Assembly (NCBI GenBank): GCA_963777975.1
Contig: CAVZSO010000005.1
Span: forward strand, 124,001 to 188,000
Origin: CSP1-4 sp963777975
Lineage (GTDB): Bacteria; Chloroflexota; Limnocylindria; Limnocylindrales; CSP1-4
Length of the DNA stretch: 64,000 nt
Reading direction: 5' to 3'
The notes under the pieces were generated by a model. That model was not told where the DNA came from and did no database searches. It saw nothing but the letters and a program-made list of their open reading frames with translations. The position numbers were made by a program, and so were the translations under genes. Every line of letters begins with the position of its first letter. The stretch's first letter is position 1. This document shows, piece after piece, positions 40,223-50,214 of this stretch.

Positions 40223-40760
40223 TCATGCGCCACGCGTCGCCTCCCGCTTCCAGACCCGCTCGCTATCGACGAACTCGTCCGTCGGCAGGAGGCCGATCCG
40301 CCCCGCGACGGCCTCCGAGGCCACGTGGCCTGACTGGATGTTGGCGGTGATCCGGGTCACACCGCGCGACTCGAGCCAGCCGATCAACGCCAGCGACGCC
40401 TCGGTCGCATAGCCACGCCCCTGCCAGGCTAGCCCGATCACCCAGGCGATCTCAGCTTGTCGGCCGTCATCCCGGATCGTGGCTTGCACGAAGCCGACGG
40501 CCCGGCCGTCAGGCCGGGGTCGGATGATCCAGTTGTGCCACGCCTCGGTGCCGTCCGCCGAGTGCCCGGCAGCCTGCTGCTCGTACTGCGCACGAAGGGC
40601 ATCGAGGGTCGGCGGCCGATCCGCCGATGAAGGTATAGAGGTCGTCGCCCGCGAGCACGTCGACCATCTCCTCGGCGTCATCGGGCGCCAGGGGGACGAG
40701 ATCGAGCCGGGACGTCGCGATGGGGTCGGTACGTGGTAGGTCGTCGGACGGTTGACGCAA
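40223..40760 (-). CDS. GNAT-family N-acetyltransferase (one frameshift)
   Basis: About 178-aa acetyltransferase of the RimJ/RimL type: TSRLDLVPLAPDDAEEMVDV, then AWHNWIIRPRPDGRAVGFVQ, and the acetyl-CoA loop GLAWQGRGYATEASLALIGW (R/Q-G-x-G). One extra G near 40630 (after YTFIGG) changes frame. No ATG precedes the conserved start; the TTG at 40760, two bases after the stop of the membrane-protein gene, is my choice. Confidence 0.78.
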
Positions 40761-40761
40761 C

Positions 40762-41385
40762 CTAGATCCCGCCAGGGCGGAGGCCGACGCTGGCAAGCTC
40801 GGCCTGGGCGAGGCGGTCATGGCGACCGGTGGCCCAATCACCGAGAGGGTCGGGCGTGAACTCGAGGAGGGTCGGATAGTCGAGTCGGCTGACGGCTCGC
40901 ATGGCCAGGATCTGCTCGACCTGGGGATCGGAGAGGTCGGTCGCGCGACGCAGGGCTTGATGTGCGGCCCTGACTCGCCGCAGTCGTCCGGATCGCCAAG
41001 GGAGGTAGCGCGCAAGCCAGGGCACGAGCGTGACCAGGGCGAGCAACAGTGCCAGCGCGGCCGCGACGATCAGGATGAACGCCTCGACCTCGTTGCCAAA
41101 GTCCGAGAGGGGCTGCCCGGCGCCGACCAGGGCATCCCTGGCCAGCCCCGACACCGCCTCACCGACGATCGGCAGATCGCGCAGCGATGCGCCGATGTCG
41201 ATGCCGGCCTGACTGAGGCCCGCGCCGCCTTCGTGGATCGAGCGGCCAGCCCCCGCGAAGCTCGCCAGCGATCCGTAGAGCAGCCAGACGATGCGGCCCC
41301 AGAAGACGACCCACACGATCGTGGCGATGTCCGCGAGCTGTTCCTGCCGCCGAGCTCCCGGCAGCTCGCTCCAGATCTTGACCAT
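40762..41385 (-). CDS. Two-helix membrane protein of unknown function
   Basis: 207 aa, no recognised family. Hydrophobic segments at about residues 20-42 (IVWVVFWGRIVWLLYGSLAS) and 108-133 (FILIVAAALALLLALVTLVP), with an amphipathic stretch between and a basic cytoplasmic tail (RSGRLRRVRAAHQALRRATD). The ATG at 41385 (MVKIWSELPGARRQ) is preceded by GGGAGG; the frame is open further upstream but that part looks non-coding. Confidence 0.7.
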   Translation of the reverse strand: MVKIWSELPGARRQEQLADIATIVWVVFWGRIVWLLYGSLASFAGAGRSIHEGGAGLSQAGIDIGASLRDLPIVGEAVSGLARDALVGAGQPLSDFGNEVEAFILIVAAALALLLALVTLVPWLARYLPWRSGRLRRVRAAHQALRRATDLSDPQVEQILAMRAVSRLDYPTLLEFTPDPLGDWATGRHDRLAQAELASVGLRPGGI

Positions 41386-41546
41386 CTCGACCTCCCGCCT
41401 GTGGATCACGCGACAGCGAGCCGTCCCGCCACAGGCGGCAAGTGTCCGACACCCGGGTCGATCCTGTGGCGATCCACCGGTCCGCAACGCGATCCAGCGA
41501 TCGGGCGCTGCTTGACCGCACCCGAGCACTGGCGCACATTCGCGCC

Positions 41547-42869
41547 GTGAGCTCGGACATCCATTTCGCCAGCAACGGCGATATCCAGATCGCCTACAAG
41601 GTCGTCGGGTCTGGGCCGCCCGACCTGATCTTCATCCAGGGCCACATCACCAACCTCGACATCTACTGGGACGAGCGCGCGTATCGCGATTTCTGCCAGC
41701 GGCTGGCGTCGTTCTCGCGGCTGATCCTCTTCGACAAGCGCGGCATGGGCCTCTCGGACCGGGTCGAGACGGGCACCATGGAGGACCGCATGGACGACGT
41801 GCGCGCGGTCCTCGACACGGTCGGCTCCCAGCGGGCGGTGCTCATGGGCGCCTCCGAAGGCGGCCTCCTGGCCACGCTCTTCGCGGCGGCACATCCGGAG
41901 CGCGTGGCGTCGCTCGTGCTGCTCGGGGCCGAGGTGCGTGAGGAACGAGACGAGACCTGGCCATGGGGTGAAGGCACGCGCGCCGAATTCGAGGCCCAGA
42001 TGACCGACTGGTCGCGCTGGGGTGAAGGCGATGGCGCCGCCAAGCGGGCTCCTAGCCTGGCCGCCGCCGATGCCGAAGCCGCACGCCAGTGGTGGGCTCG
42101 GCTGCAGCGCAACGCCGGCAACCAGCGTTCCATCGAGGCCTTCCTGCGTGCCTCCTTCGGGACCGACACCCGGGCGCTCCTGCCATCGATCCATGTGCCG
42201 ACGCTGGTCATCCATCGCGCCGGCGATCAGGCCGTCGACGTCGGCAACGGCCGCTATCTCGCCCAGCACATCCCGGGCGCCAGGTACGTCGAGCTGCAGG
42301 GCATCGACCACATCCCATGGGTCGGCGCCGACGACATCCTCGACGAGGTCCAGGAGTTCGTGACCGGGACGCGGCCATCGGCCGAGGTCGATCGCGTCCT
42401 GGCGACGGTCCTCTTCACCGATGTCGTGGGCTCGACCGCGCGTGTCGCGGAGATCGGCGACGACCGCTGGGCGGAGCTGCTCGGCGAGCACCACCGGGTC
42501 ATCCGCCGCGAGCTGGCGAGCTTCCGGGGCGAGGAGGTCGGCACGGCCGGTGACGGCTTCATGGCCATGTTCGACGGCCCGGCCCGCGCGGTCCGATGCG
42601 CGCTGAGCTGCGTCCAGGCCGTCCGCGAGCTGGGCATCGAGATCCGGGCCGGCCTGCACACCGGCGAGGTCGTCCGGGCGGCCGGCGGACCCGGAGGCAT
42701 CGCGGTCCATATCGGCGCCAGGGTCGCGGCCCTCGCGGGGCCCGGCGAGGTCCTCGCCTCGAGCACGGTCAAGGATCTCGTCGCCGGGTCGGAGCTTGCC
42801 TTCACGTCGCGCGGTTCGCACGCCTTGAAGGGCGTACCCGGTCGATGGCGGATCTACGCCGTCGGCTGA
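41547..42869 (+). CDS. Alpha/beta hydrolase fused to class III nucleotidyl cyclase
   Basis: About 440 aa in two domains. N-terminal alpha/beta hydrolase: nucleophile elbow LMGASEGGLLATLF, oxyanion region LIFIQGHITNLD, terminal His in LQGIDHIPWVGAD. C-terminal adenylate/guanylate cyclase from about residue 275: VLATVLFTDVVGSTARVAEI (metal Asp), GTAGDGFMAMFDGPARAVRC, IRAGLHTGEVVRA. GTG at 41547 is chosen because homology begins at SSDIHFASNGDIQIAYKVVG; an ATG at 41442 is also in frame. It may be a sensor in which ligand binding by the hydrolase fold controls the cyclase. Intact. Confidence 0.85.
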   Translation: MSSDIHFASNGDIQIAYKVVGSGPPDLIFIQGHITNLDIYWDERAYRDFCQRLASFSRLILFDKRGMGLSDRVETGTMEDRMDDVRAVLDTVGSQRAVLMGASEGGLLATLFAAAHPERVASLVLLGAEVREERDETWPWGEGTRAEFEAQMTDWSRWGEGDGAAKRAPSLAAADAEAARQWWARLQRNAGNQRSIEAFLRASFGTDTRALLPSIHVPTLVIHRAGDQAVDVGNGRYLAQHIPGARYVELQGIDHIPWVGADDILDEVQEFVTGTRPSAEVDRVLATVLFTDVVGSTARVAEIGDDRWAELLGEHHRVIRRELASFRGEEVGTAGDGFMAMFDGPARAVRCALSCVQAVRELGIEIRAGLHTGEVVRAAGGPGGIAVHIGARVAALAGPGEVLASSTVKDLVAGSELAFTSRGSHALKGVPGRWRIYAVG

Positions 42870-42896
42870 CTCGCCGGGCTGACGGAGGAGGCGAAC

Positions 42897-43244
42897 ATGG
42901 AAGTCCATCCCGGGATCTTCGTTTCGAACACGGCGACCGAGGTTTGGAAGCCCGACCCGGAGGTCGGCGGCGAGATGCACGTGCTCGTCGAGTCCGAGAC
43001 GGCCTATGTCGGCATGTCGCGCTTCCGGGATGTCACCGACCTGGAACGCTGGACGCTGCCGGAGCGGGAGACGGTGCTGATCATCGAGGGCGCTGCGCGC
43101 ATCGAGATCGAGGATGGGCCGACCTTGGAATTGAACGTCGGCGATATGGCCTCGATGCCCAAGGGCGCCGTGACCACCTGGCACCTGACCGTGCCATTCA
43201 AGGAGATCTGGTTCTTTGGCCGCCCGTACGAGATGAACGCCTAG
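42897..43244 (+). CDS. Small cupin-domain protein
   Basis: 115-aa single cupin: TVLIIEGAARIEI (motif 1 region without the usual HxH), LNVGDMASMPKGAVTTWHLT and FKEIWFFGRPYEMNA. The strong ribosome site GGAGGAGG precedes the ATG. It resembles the ethanolamine-utilisation/DUF861 type of cupins. It follows the cyclase gene by 27 bp and may be co-transcribed. Confidence 0.82.
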   Translation: MEVHPGIFVSNTATEVWKPDPEVGGEMHVLVESETAYVGMSRFRDVTDLERWTLPERETVLIIEGAARIEIEDGPTLELNVGDMASMPKGAVTTWHLTVPFKEIWFFGRPYEMNA

Positions 43245-43251
43245 GAGATCG

Positions 43252-44028
43252 TCAACCGCGCTTGGTCGCGACCCAGATCTCCTCGGCCGGCCAGCGCCGG
43301 GCCCAGTCGGCGGTCACGTCCGCGTAGTGTTCGTGCGTCACCGCGTCGGGCGGGGCCTGGAGCTCGATGAGCGCCTCGATCTCGAAGCCGCTCGCGCGGA
43401 GGATCCGGATCCAGTCGCCGTGCGAGAGGTGGTACTCGGTGCCCGGTGAGTCCGGCCACTGGATGCGGTACATCCCGAACTGGTCGCGCTGAAGCGTTTC
43501 GACGGCCATTCCGACGTCGGGCCAGCAGAGGTAGGCCAGGACCGAGTTGGTCAGGAAGACGAGCCGACCGTTGGGCCGCAGCAGTCGGGCGGCCTCCGGG
43601 ATCCACATCGCTGGATCCGCCCAGAGCGAGGCGCCGTACTCGGAGAAGGCGAGGTCGAAGGACGCGTCGGGCAGCGGCACGCGCTCGGCGGGCGCCTCGA
43701 CCAGCGGGAAGACGGGACCGCCGGCGGCCTGCATCCGGCGGGCGGTCGCCAGCTGGGCCGGCGTCGGGTCGACACCGACCGGTCGCGCTCCCCGATACGC
43801 CAGCTGCGCCGAGAAGTAGGCCGTCCCGCAGCCGAGATCGACGACGTCGAGGCCGGCCACGTCGCCGAGCGGCGAGCCGATGTCCTCCTCTCGTACGAAG
43901 AAGACACCCCAGCTGATGTCCTGCGGCGCCCAGCCGCGCTGGGCGTTCGCGTCCGTGTACTCGGCGTTGTTCTTGGTCCACTCGGCGATGTTGCCGGCGA
44001 TCGAGTCGGGCAGGTCGGTCGTGCTCAC
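43252..44028 (-). CDS. Class I SAM-dependent methyltransferase
   Basis: 258-aa Methyltransf_11-type enzyme: VVDLGCGTAYFSAQLAYRGA (motif I), VGVDPTPAQLATARRM, ASFDLAFSEYGASLWADP and AARLLRPNGRLVFLTNS. GTG at 44028 is chosen from homology (STTDLPDSIAGNIAEWTKNN); an ATG at 44055 is in frame. Convergent with the cupin gene (7-bp gap) and divergent from the oxidase gene. Intact; substrate unknown. Confidence 0.83.
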   Translation of the reverse strand: MSTTDLPDSIAGNIAEWTKNNAEYTDANAQRGWAPQDISWGVFFVREEDIGSPLGDVAGLDVVDLGCGTAYFSAQLAYRGARPVGVDPTPAQLATARRMQAAGGPVFPLVEAPAERVPLPDASFDLAFSEYGASLWADPAMWIPEAARLLRPNGRLVFLTNSVLAYLCWPDVGMAVETLQRDQFGMYRIQWPDSPGTEYHLSHGDWIRILRASGFEIEALIELQAPPDAVTHEHYADVTADWARRWPAEEIWVATKRG

Positions 44029-44100
44029 GGCGCCATCGTGACGCGTCCGGGCCATCGCTGCATCCCCGTCGCCAGCCAGCCCGACTACCATTCGCTCTCG

Positions 44101-45554
44101 ATGCCCTTCCAGCCCCGCTTCGGATCCGACACACCCTTTTGGCTCGACCGCCCGACCGACCCGCCCGAGCCGCCGTTCGCGGGCCAGGGCAAGGCCGACA
44201 TCGTCATCGTCGGCGGCGGCTTCAGCGGCCTCTGGACCGCCATCCAGCTCAAGGATTCCGCGCCGACGGCAGACGTCGTGTTGCTCGAGCAGGCGGTCGT
44301 CGGATACGGCGCCAGCGGGCGGAACGGCGGCATCATCGAGGCCAGCCTGACCCACGGCCTGGCCAACGGCCTGCGCCACTTCCCGGACGAGATCGACATC
44401 CTCCAGGCAGAAGGCTCGCGCAACTACCACGAGCTGGTCGCGTTCATCCGACGCGAGGGCATCGACTGCGACCTCGAGGAGACCGGCAGCCTGACCCTCG
44501 CGACAGCGCCCTGGCAGGCCGATGGGCTCGACGAGTGGGCCGCCGTCTCGGCCGATCACGGCGAGCCGGCGGAGGTCCTCTCGTCTTCCCAGGCACGCGC
44601 CGAGATCGCCTCCCCCATCGTCGTCGGGGGTCTGCGGCGGCCGCCGGGTCACGACGCGATCGTCGACCCCGGCAAGCTCGTGCGCGGCCTCAAACGCGCG
44701 GCGCTGGCGCGCGGCGTGCGCATCCACGAGGGAACACGCGTACTGCTCCTCGAGCACACCGATTCGGGCGTCCGCGTGCGAGTGGCAGACGCGTCGGAGT
44801 CAGGCTGGTCCGTGCATCCTCAGGACGCTGCGTGCGAGCCCGGCCAAGGAGTCGGGCGCCATCCACGCCAAACGGGTGGTCGTCGCCACCGGCGCCTATT
44901 CCGGCTGGTTCCGGCGGTTGTCGACGTGGTTCGTGCCGGTCTACGACTACGTCCTCGTCTCGGAGCCGCTGACACCGGAGCAGAAGGCGAGCGTTGGTTG
45001 GTCGGGGCGACAGGGCGGCGGGGACGCCTCGAACCGCTTCCACTACTTCCGGCTGACGGCCGACGACCGCATCCTATGGGGCGGCTACGACGCCGTCTAC
45101 CAGGGCTTCAGCCGCGTGGCGCCGAAGTTCGACGCGCGACCTGCGACGTTCGACCTGCTGGATCGCCAGTTCCGCGAGTTCCTGCCGCAGCTCGACGACC
45201 TGCGCTGGACCCACCGCTGGGGCGGCGCCATCGACGTGACCTCGAACTTCACGGTCACCTTCGGCAAGACGATGGGCGGTCGGATCCTCTACGTCCTGGG
45301 CTATACCGGGCTCGGTGTCGCGGCCTCACGGTGGGCGGGCGGCGTCGTGCGCGACATGCTCGTGGACCCGGATGCCGACGTGCTCAAGATGCGGTTCGTG
45401 CGCGACAAGCCCTGGCCCATCCCGCCCGAGCCGCTGCGCTCGGTCAGCGTGGCCGCTCCTGCAACGCGAGTACGCCCGGGCCGACGCGAATGAGGGCCGC
45501 AAGAGCCTGTTCCTGCGCACGCTCGAGTCGATGGGCATCGGCTTCGACTCGTAG
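44101..45554 (+). CDS. DAO-type FAD-dependent oxidoreductase (two frameshifts)
   Basis: About 483-aa flavin oxidase of the glycine/D-amino-acid oxidase family (PuuB-like gamma-glutamylputrescine oxidase is the nearest theme). FAD-binding motif IVIVGGGFSGLWTAIQLKD, then VGYGASGRNGGIIEASLTHG. The C-terminal part has DLRWTHRWGGAIDVTSNFTV and LGYTGLGVAASRWAGGVVRD. Extra bases near 44818 (before the GAIHAKRVVVATGAYSGWF stretch) and 45457 shift the frame; the end is LRTLESMGIGFDS. A role in polyamine or amine breakdown is possible given the polyamine-type importer elsewhere in the window, but this is inference. Confidence 0.83.
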
Positions 45555-45590
45555 GAGGCGAGGACCTCCGACGGGCCAGAGCCTGGGAGA

Positions 45591-46414
45591 TCAGTGCCCG
45601 CTGGGGGCGGCCTGCGGCTTCGCGTGGCGGACCGTGGCCTTGTCCTCACCGACCGACTCGGGCCGATGGGCGATCGGTCCGACGGGGAAGACGCTGTGGT
45701 CGTAGACCTCGTAGAGACCAGGGCGATGGCGGTATAGAGAGCGGAGAGGCCGCACACGATGCCAGACACCTCGTAGAACGCGATCGCTGACACCACGGCA
45801 AGAGTGTGTGCTGACCCACCGCGCCAGCCACCTGAGTGACCGCCGCATTGCCGGTGATGTCAGCCAGCGCCAGCAGCCAGAAGAGCGCGACCAGTGTGCC
45901 GAAGACGACCTCCAGCGCGTGGCTCAGCCGGAACGTGCCGATGAACATGCCGAAGGTGAACAGGCCCCAGATGGCGAGGTAGGCGCTCATCGCCGCGGCA
46001 TCGGGTTGGAAGGTGCCGAGAACACGCCAAGGACAGGCAGAAGCAGGTCGGCGCGCACGCCAGGCTGCGTTGGCGGCCAGGCCCATCTCGGGCAGCACCC
46101 AGATGGCGACAAGCGAGAGCCAGAACGTCCCGAAGGCGCAGAAGGCCGTGGTGCCGAACGTGTTGCCCTTCTTCGACTCGAGCAAGCCCGCGAAGAGCTG
46201 CGCCAAGCCCCCGACGAACAGGCCCATACCCAGGATCATGGCGTTGTTGGGGAAGAGGCCGACGTTGTGGAGATTGAGCAGCACGGTCGTCATCCCGAAG
46301 GCCAGCAGCAGAGCGGCGGGAGCCATGTGGATAGCGCGATGATCGACATATAGCCGTCAACCCGAGCGGTGCCGGGTTGGCGGAGGTGTCTTTGATGGTC
46401 GTCTCTGTGGTCAT
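45591..46414 (-). CDS. Acetate/succinate transporter, GPR1/FUN34/YaaH family (frameshifted)
   Basis: Six-helix membrane protein of the AceTr family. The hallmark NPAPLGL is near the N terminus, then ALLLAFGMTTVLLNLHNVGL, GMGLFVGGLAQLFAGLLESK, NTFGTTAFCAFGTFWLSLVA, GLFTFGMFIGTFRLSHALEV and FYEVSGIVCGLSALYTAI. Breaks near 46352, 45800 and 45722 (the last two look like dinucleotide changes or losses) divide it, and the middle around 46040-46060 may be disturbed too. Members take up acetate or succinate with protons. Confidence 0.78.
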
Positions 46415-46650
46415 CGATCTTCCTTGCTAAACCGTCGGTCGATCACGTCGATGACCGTAGGGTGCCGCCCGGACGCGATGCTCGACAGGGTCGGATGGCC
46501 TGGGAAGCGGGCGTCCGATGGCCCACCGCTGCCGGTCGGTGATGCGGTCGGAGACAGGCGCGCAGACCGTCGGTGCCTCCACACGCGCAGCTGCCAGGGC
46601 GAGCCAGCGAGTGGCGCGCTGGCAGTGCGCATGGCAGCGCCGGGGCGCGG

Positions 46651-48073
46651 TCAGGCGGCGGCGGGCACCGCGTCCGCGCTGAGGAGCCGGTCGGCGCGCC
46701 AGACCATGCCGAGCCCGACGGCGACCAGGATGAGCACGCCCGCGGCAACGAAGACGAAGGTCGGTTGCGCGTCGATGAGCACGCCCGTGACGACCAGGGA
46801 GAAGGGTGCCAGCCCTTGCGAGCCGAGCATCAGGAAGCTCATCACCCGACCCAGGATGGCGGTATCGGTCCGCTGCTGGATCCAGGTGATGACGTTGACG
46901 TTGATGAACCCGACACCGAGACCCATGGCGAACATGAGACCGGTCACGATCGGGACATCCGGCGCGATGCCGATGAGGCCGAGGCCGACCCCGAGCAGCG
47001 CGGCGATGCCGAGCAGCATGGCGCCCCAGTGGCGGAACGGCTTGATCGAGCCGGCCAGGACGGCGCCGATGAGGGCGCCTGCCCCGAAGCCGCTGATCAT
47101 GATCCCGAACCCGGCTGAGCCCGCGCCGAAGCGATTGGCGGCCAGCCACGGCAGCCCGATCGAGATCGGGCCGGTGAACGAGAAGTTGAGGGCAGCAGCA
47201 AGGATGATCAGCGTCCGCAGGGCTGGATCCCGGAAGGTGTAGCTGGCGCCTTCACGGATCGACTGCCAGACCGATGCCTGCGCCTCGGGCGCGGTCGCCG
47301 TGACGTCAGCGGTCGCCACCTCGGCCGCGTCGACCGCGATACCCGGCTCGGGGGCGGCCGCCTCGGCAGCGCCTTCGCTTCATCGTAGACCGCAATCCGC
47401 CATGGACGAGCGCGATGGCGACGGCGGCGACGGCGAAGCTGGCCGCGTCGAGGACGAACGCGAGCGATGTCCCGATGAGCGCGACCGTGATGCCGGCGAG
47501 GGCCGGTCCGATCAGCCCGAGCAGCTGGCTCGTGGCCTGGAACAGGCCGTTCGCGGCGGCGAGTCGCTCGCTCGGGACGAGCAGCGGCAGGAACGTCGAG
47601 ACGGCCGGGTAGAAGAAGGCATCGACGGCCCCGAAGACCACGGCCATGATGACGAGCTGCCAGATCTCGACACGTCCGCTGATGATCAGCGCAGCCACGA
47701 CACCGACCACGAGCGCGCGCAGGGCGTTCGAACGGAAGATGAGCATCTTGGGTTCGATGCGATCGGCGATGGCGCCGCCGACCAGGAGGAGGATCACGCG
47801 CGGGATGGCCGCCGCGGTCAGCACCGTGCCGAGGGCCAGACCGGATCCGGTCAGCTGGAGGACGAGCCAGGCGAGGGCGACGAAGTGGAACTGGTCGCCG
47901 AGGACCGAGATGCTCTCGCCACCCCAGAACAGCCGGTAGTCACGGTCCGCCAGCGGGCGCAGGAACGGCGCCGACCGGAGGCGGCCGAGGCGACCCGTGG
48001 GAGTGGCCGCCCCGGCGGGTCCGGCGGAGGATGTGCTGTCGGCGGTCGCGGCCGCGAGCGGCAGGTCGCTCAT
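46651..48073 (-). CDS. MFS transporter (one frameshift)
   Basis: About 474-aa major facilitator of the MFS_3/EntS-like group with twelve helices: DRDYRLFWGGESISVLGDQF at the start, IPRVILLLVGGAIADRIEPK, SERLAAANGLFQATSQLLGL, then GFGAGALIGAVLAGSIKPFR and GVGFINVNVITWIQQRTD. One extra C near 47380 (after RSTMK) in the central cytoplasmic loop shifts the frame. Its start overlaps the stop of the SHOCT-like gene (ATGA), so it belongs to the DUF2089 operon. Probably an exporter. Confidence 0.87.
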
Positions 48074-48453
48074 TCGAGGACGATCCTGACGCTGGAGTCG
48101 CCGTCCTCTTCCATGACCTCGAGGATCTGCCCGGTCAGGCCGAGGGCCAGCGCCTCCCGGATCCGCTCGGCGTCGGCCGCGCTGATGCCCGGCACGTAGC
48201 CGATGGCGGCCTGCCCGAGGGCGACCGGCACACGGACGTTGACGACGTTGCGGCCGCGCTCCTTGACCTCGACGCGCACCTGGCGTGCCTGGCCGATCGC
48301 GGTCGGTTCGCCAGGCTCCGCGTTCGCGTTCGCCTCCTTCGAGCCGGGATCCCGGCCGCGGTCCTGGAGGGCGGCGATGAGCGGGGCCGCCTCATCCGCG
48401 GTCAGCCGACCAGCGGCGACCAGGTTCAGGATCGTCTCGAGCGCCTCGGTCAC
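48070..48453 (-). CDS. SHOCT-like (YvlB N-terminal type) protein
   Basis: 127-aa protein starting with a helical hairpin EALETILNLVAAGRLTADEA (the SHOCT-like/YvlB_N module), then a linker and a beta-rich part (VRVEVKERGRNVVNVRVPVA) with GYVPGISAADAERIREAL. It matches small proteins found beside DUF4097/LiaX-type genes in Gram-positive-like genomes. It ends with an ATGA overlap with the MFS gene and starts just after the DUF4097 gene. Intact. Confidence 0.75.
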   Translation of the reverse strand: MTEALETILNLVAAGRLTADEAAPLIAALQDRGRDPGSKEANANAEPGEPTAIGQARQVRVEVKERGRNVVNVRVPVALGQAAIGYVPGISAADAERIREALALGLTGQILEVMEEDGDSSVRIVLE

Positions 48454-48454
48454 G

Positions 48455-49533
48455 CTAGGCCCCCTCGTCGAGCGCGGCCAGACCCTGGCCAGCCGTCGCT
48501 ACGTCGATCTCGCCGGCCTGGAGCGCGCGCAGGATCTCGAGGCGGGCAGCCTCCATCGGGTCGGGCGTCACTGGGGTAGCGGGCGCCGTCGATGGGGCGA
48601 GTGACGGCGTCACGGCTGGCGCGATCGGTCGGGCGGGCTGGCCCGGCAGCCGTCGTCCGCTGACTGGCCTGCTCACCGCGCCACGCAGCGCCCTCGTTGG
48701 CGGTCAGGAGGGGCCCTTTGCCGGTCAGCTGCAGGTCACCGCTCAGCGAGCGGAAGCCGAGTCGGGCGCGGCCGTCGCCGAGGATGATCGATCGGCGGCC
48801 GGACTCACCGCCGGTCCGATGGGGGACGTCGCTGCGGATGTCACCCGAGACGGTCCGTGCCTCGATGGTCAGTCCGGAGCTGGTGATCAGACGCGTGTCA
48901 CCCGAGACGGTCTCGATGGTGTGCTCGTGGCCGGCGGCCAGGGCACCCTCGATGCGCATGTCGCCGCTCATCGTCTGCAGGGCGAGCCGCTCGACGACGC
49001 CGGCCCGAGCCGCGATGTCGCCGGAGACGGTGCGCAGCTCCAGGCTGACCGTCCCCGATGCCATGAGGCGGACGTCACCCGACGTCCCGTCAAAGTCGAC
49101 GGCCCCCTCGACGTCGTCCAGCTCAACGTCGCCGGAGATGGTCTTGTAGCGCTGCTGGCCGTCCAGGCCGCTGACGTTGAGGTCGCCGCTGACCGTGCCG
49201 AACTCGACGCGCGCGCCGTGCGGCACCTCGATGACGAGGTCCGTGCCACCGCCGCTGCCGATCCGCCGGCCCCACTTGAACGACCCGATGTTGACCTCGA
49301 TCAGGCCGCCACGAGGCGACCGGACGTGCAGCGAACCATCGCCGGCTTCGACCACGTACTGATCGAGCACGTAGGCGTCGTCGGGATCCTGGGTCGTGAT
49401 GCGGACGGTCTCGCCGTCGATGCCGCGCACGTCGAGGTCGCCGCTCGAGGTGTTGACCTGCAGATACCCGGTCGCGCCGATGCGATGCTCGATGAGGCCC
49501 GGAGCGGGAGGAGATGGTCGTCTCGTCAGCCAT
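48455..49533 (-). CDS. DUF4097 beta-strand repeat protein (two frameshifts)
   Basis: About 358-aa protein built of short beta repeats with the recurring S-G-D signature: VNTSSGDLDVRG, FGTVSGDLNVSG, YKTISGDVELDD, FDGTSGDVRLMA, LRTVSGDIAARA, LQTMSGDMRIEG, IETVSGDTRLIT. These coil into a beta-helix-like domain as in LiaX/YvlB. The C terminus ends in a helical module EAARLEILRALQAGEIDVAT. Extra T near 49506 (N terminus) and extra G near 48683 (before the C-terminal module) shift the frame. No signal peptide, so it is cytoplasmic or exported by an unknown route. Four bp after the DUF2089 gene. Confidence 0.8.
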
Positions 49534-49536
49534 CGC

Positions 49537-49998
49537 TCAGATCCCTTTCCCGAGCTCGCGGATCTGGGTCGCGGCGTCGGCCGCGTCGAGCTTGCCGGCG
49601 GCCAGGGCCTCGAGGATCTCCTGGCGACGCGCCGTGACCTCGCCCTTGGTGAGCAGCGCGGCATGGACCGCCTCGTCGGCCGCCGACAGCGGCTCCGGCT
49701 GATCCGACTCCAGGATGGGTGGTGCGTCCTCATCAGCAAGGCCGAGGGCGCGAACCAGCGCCTCGACGCGATTCCGGACGGTCGGGTAGGAGATGCCGAG
49801 CTCCCGCTCCATCTCGCGGAGGTTGCCGCGCGAGCGGAGGAAGCTCTCCAGGAGCGCCAGCTGCTCGCGGCTCAAACGGCCAAAGCGCCCGACGCTGAAG
49901 TCGCCTTCGAGGGTCGTGGCGCAGTGGTCGCAGTGGAGCCGCGTGATCGACAGCTCGTGGCTGCAGACGGGACAGGTGGCGATGACGTCGTTCGGCAC
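49537..49998 (-). CDS. DUF2089 zinc-ribbon/HTH regulator-like protein
   Basis: 153 aa. The N-terminal zinc ribbon has CPVC (residues 9-12) and CDHC (23-26). A helix-turn-helix follows: SREQLALLESFLRSRGNLRE and MERELGISYPTVRNRVEALV. The C-terminal hairpin is TARRQEILEALAAGKLDAAD, the same module found in the next two genes. GTG start at 49998. DUF2089 proteins accompany DUF4097/SHOCT-like genes and are likely their regulators. The promoter region at 50215-50259 with direct repeats is a likely target. Confidence 0.85.
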   Translation of the reverse strand: MPNDVIATCPVCSHELSITRLHCDHCATTLEGDFSVGRFGRLSREQLALLESFLRSRGNLREMERELGISYPTVRNRVEALVRALGLADEDAPPILESDQPEPLSAADEAVHAALLTKGEVTARRQEILEALAAGKLDAADAATQIRELGKGI

Positions 49999-50011
49999 GA
50001 TCGATCGCCGA

Positions 50012-50167
50012 TCAGCGGGCTGCCGGCCGGCGCTCGACCTGGCGGGCGCTGGCCTGCTCGGCGGCTCGGGTCAGCTGGCGGCGAGCCGCGTGAGCCTGGC
50101 CCCGATCGAGGAGTCGGCGCGCGTCCTCGGCGCCGCTGGCCGAGAAGAGAAATCGATGGTCCAACAT
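50012..50167 (-). CDS. Small leader protein of the DUF2089 operon
   Basis: 51-aa basic, helical protein from the ATG at 50167 (MLDHRFLFSASGAEDARRLL), rich in Arg/Ala (RRQLTRAAEQASARQVERR). An AAGGAG lies 12 bp upstream, and an in-frame ATG at 50197 exists. It lies between the operon promoter and the DUF2089 start, 13 bp before the latter. No family recognised. Confidence 0.45.
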   Translation of the reverse strand: MLDHRFLFSASGAEDARRLLDRGQAHAARRQLTRAAEQASARQVERRPAAR

Positions 50168-50214
50168 GGCTACCGTGTGCTCCTTCCTGAACATCATCGG
50201 GTGATGAGGTCGTC

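Noticed and set aside
46415..46650. Gene between the acetate transporter and the MFS gene
   Set aside because: The open frames here are Arg/Pro-rich with no start context or homology; I see only a spacer of about 235 bp.
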